From Chitinophagaceae bacterium (GTDB lineage Bacteria > Bacteroidota > Bacteroidia > Chitinophagales > Chitinophagaceae), in contig PMUF01000269.1 of NCBI GenBank assembly GCA_003167015.1, positions 1 to 14,954 on the forward strand: DNA of 14,954 nucleotides. Direction: 5' to 3'. Under the pieces are notes generated by a model. It saw only the letters and a program-made list of their open reading frames with translations. It was not told the origin of the DNA and ran no database searches. Below, in pieces: positions 13,539-14,954 of this stretch. How positions within the stretch are numbered: the stretch's first letter is position 1; the number at the start of each line of letters is the position of its first letter. Both the position numbers and the translations under genes were made by a program.

Positions 13539-13563
13539 AAAAATACCACTATTAGGTATTTTT
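13539..13563. repeat. Short AT-rich hairpin, 9-base perfect stem
   Basis: AAAAATACC (13539-13547) and GGTATTTTT (13555-13563) pair perfectly around a 7-base loop. The A-run, CC/GG core and T-run give it the look of a small bidirectional intrinsic terminator, but it lies between divergent genes where no terminator is needed. It may be a regulatory site, an attenuator for the plus-strand leader, or a leftover from a lost gene. Confidence 0.45.
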
Positions 13564-13703
13564 CTTCTACCTTTATTTTCCTCTTTCAAATTTGTCCAAT
13601 ATTCTCCCCTTCCAATTCCTCATGGCTTAATCAGTCCAATCTCCTGTCAGACCGCCAAACCACTAAAATTATCTTCCTCTGCCAACAACCTAAATTCGCA
13701 TCT

Positions 13704-14954
13704 ATGAGATTGAAATTTACCTGCTCTGCCTTAATGGCATGCTTCCCCTTTCTTTTTGCTTCCGCTCAAAACACCGCCCTCACCTTCAACGGCACCAATA
13801 CCTCAGTAACGACATCGTCCTATATTGTCCCCACTTCCGGAGACTTTACCGTGGAGTTCTGGTACACGATGTCAAGCCTGGGTTCGGGACTCGAGGAATT
13901 CGTGTCCCAGGGTCAGGCGGGCGGCGCATTCTACATCGGCACCGATGGGATCAACGGTAACTTCCGCGCCGGGGATAACTGGCTGGGAACCGGCGTCGCT
14001 GTACCGCTTAACCAATGGACGCACGTAGCCCTGGTCAACCAAGGCGGTACAGCTACCCTGTATATCAACGGCGTCCCCCTGGGGTCCACCACAGGCTATT
14101 CCATCAATACCGGCGGTACCACCTTCACCGTAGGTACCCAGTACGGAGGCCTGAACGAGTACACGACGGCCACCATGGACCAGCTAAAGATCTGGTCGGT
14201 AGCCCTGACCGCCGCTCAGGTCAAGAACGAAATGTACGGAACCGACAACTCCGCCGCAGTCGGATTGATCGCCGACTATCAGATGAACGATGGCTCCGGC
14301 ACGACTATGAGCAACGGCACCAGCACTACTGGTCTCAACGGAACCCTGAATAACAGCCCATCCTGGGTCTACTCCCCCGTTCAGGGCGGCAATAACGCCC
14401 TCAACTTCGACGGAGCCACCACCACGGTGGTCGCTCCTTCCAGCACCGCCTTCGAGCTCTCCAGCGGCACCGTCGAAGCGGAGATCAACCCAACCACCTG
14501 GCCCTCTATCAGCAGCACTCCTGTCAACATGGCGATCGCTGCCTACCGCAATTTTAGCGGGGCCGCCTATAGCTTCCATGTCTCCAGCGTCGGGGTCGGG
14601 TTCTGGAATGGCACTGGCTTTGTCCAATGGGACTATGCCGGAGCTAACGCCACCAACGGGGTCGCCTATACCATCCCCCTGGGTTCCTGGACCCAGCTCT
14701 CTTTTGTAGCGGACGGCACCAACACCACCCTCTATGTCAACGGAACTAACGTAGGATATTTTTCACAAAGCTTCGGCACCGCCACCAATCTGACCTTCGA
14801 CATCGGGGTTACCGAGAACTCTTTGCCTGCAGAATGGTTCGACGGCAGCATCGACGAGGTCCGCGTCTGGAATACCCAGCAGACTCCTGCCCAGATCAGC
14901 CAGTACATGGGTAAGACCCTCACCGGCACCGAAACGGGACTCAACGCCCTATAC
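13704..14954 (+). CDS. Secreted protein with two LamG/concanavalin A-like domains, 3'-truncated by window edge
   Basis: From the ATG at 13704 a frame of 417 codons stays open to the window end, so the C-terminus is missing. Residues 1-21 form a signal peptide (hydrophobic core, then FASA before Q22). Two LamG-like jelly-roll domains follow. The first, about 24-180, has TFNGTNTSV, FTVEFWY, WTHVALV, ATLYINGVPLG and MDQLKIWSVALTAAQV. The second, about 230-402, has NFDGATTTV, GTVEAEIN, WTQLSFVADG, TTLYVNG and FDGSIDEVRVWNTQQTPAQI. A linker with the ADYQMNDGSG motif (190-199) joins them. This arrangement is common in large Bacteroidota surface proteins that end in T9SS sorting domains, but that end is outside the window. 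The role is probably glycan or protein binding at the surface; the ligand is unknown. It is divergent from the receiver gene. Confidence 0.88.
   Translation, partial: MRLKFTCSALMACFPFLFASAQNTALTFNGTNTSVTTSSYIVPTSGDFTVEFWYTMSSLGSGLEEFVSQGQAGGAFYIGTDGINGNFRAGDNWLGTGVAVPLNQWTHVALVNQGGTATLYINGVPLGSTTGYSINTGGTTFTVGTQYGGLNEYTTATMDQLKIWSVALTAAQVKNEMYGTDNSAAVGLIADYQMNDGSGTTMSNGTSTTGLNGTLNNSPSWVYSPVQGGNNALNFDGATTTVVAPSSTAFELSSGTVEAEINPTTWPSISSTPVNMAIAAYRNFSGAAYSFHVSSVGVGFWNGTGFVQWDYAGANATNGVAYTIPLGSWTQLSFVADGTNTTLYVNGTNVGYFSQSFGTATNLTFDIGVTENSLPAEWFDGSIDEVRVWNTQQTPAQISQYMGKTLTGTETGLNALY

Larger units (their letters stand above)
13175..13703. other. Divergent intergenic region between the receiver gene and the LamG-domain gene
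   Basis: These 529 bases hold no convincing gene on either strand. The region is clearly more AT-rich than its coding neighbours and must contain promoters for both divergent genes. It contains two separate inverted repeats (listed separately), a minus-strand TAATTTTG at 13474-13467 that fits the -7 consensus TAnnTTTG but lacks an obvious TTTG partner, and a strongly pyrimidine-rich plus strand from about 13561 to 13620. No clear plus-strand promoter could be assigned. Confidence 0.5.

Noticed and set aside
14015..14627. Open frames on both strands inside the LamG gene (14015-14353 plus, 14184-14627 minus)
   Set aside because: They are out of frame with the tandem LamG coding sequence, which is open for 417 codons with clear domain motifs.

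Overview
The window reads as a chromosomal segment of a Bacteroidota bacterium, probably close to Chitinophagaceae (the family is an inference). The phylum call rests on a giant secreted protein with a type IX secretion (T9SS type A) C-terminal sorting domain, secreted LamG-domain proteins, the near absence of strong Shine-Dalgarno sequences, and polysaccharide genes typical of the phylum. No RNA genes, insertion sequences, CRISPR arrays or phage genes were seen.

Left part (1-2000): a family 2 glycosyltransferase of the polyprenyl-phosphate sugar synthase (DPM1-like) type, cut by the left edge on the minus strand, is divergent from a 472-residue polytopic GT-C type membrane protein on the plus strand. 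The first kind of enzyme can make the lipid-linked sugar that the second kind uses. A hairpin at 1934-1965 separates the membrane protein from the next, convergent gene.

Centre (2004-9062, minus): one gene of 7 kb encodes a 2352-residue exported protein. It has a signal peptide, an alpha/beta-hydrolase (esterase) domain, a long chain of FN3, Ig-like, PA14 and LamG domains, and a T9SS sorting domain. Its C-terminal third contains three divergent copies of a module of about 175 residues that I cannot assign to a named family. This module is the best candidate for something undescribed in the window.

Right-centre (9422-13174, minus): a compact exopolysaccharide/capsule operon runs from a polyprenyl-phosphate sugar phosphotransferase with a degenerate receiver-like N-terminus, to a family 2 glycosyltransferase, to a family 4 glycosyltransferase, with gaps of 12 and 8 bases. 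A stand-alone response-regulator receiver gene lies 112 bases upstream on the same strand and may control the operon or be co-transcribed with it.

Right edge (13175-14954): a 529-base non-coding region with nested inverted repeats precedes a plus-strand gene for a secreted protein with two LamG-like domains. This gene is cut by the right edge.

Taken together the region looks devoted to the cell surface: glycan assembly at the inner membrane, a small phospho-signalling element, and two large exported proteins rich in carbohydrate- and protein-binding folds.
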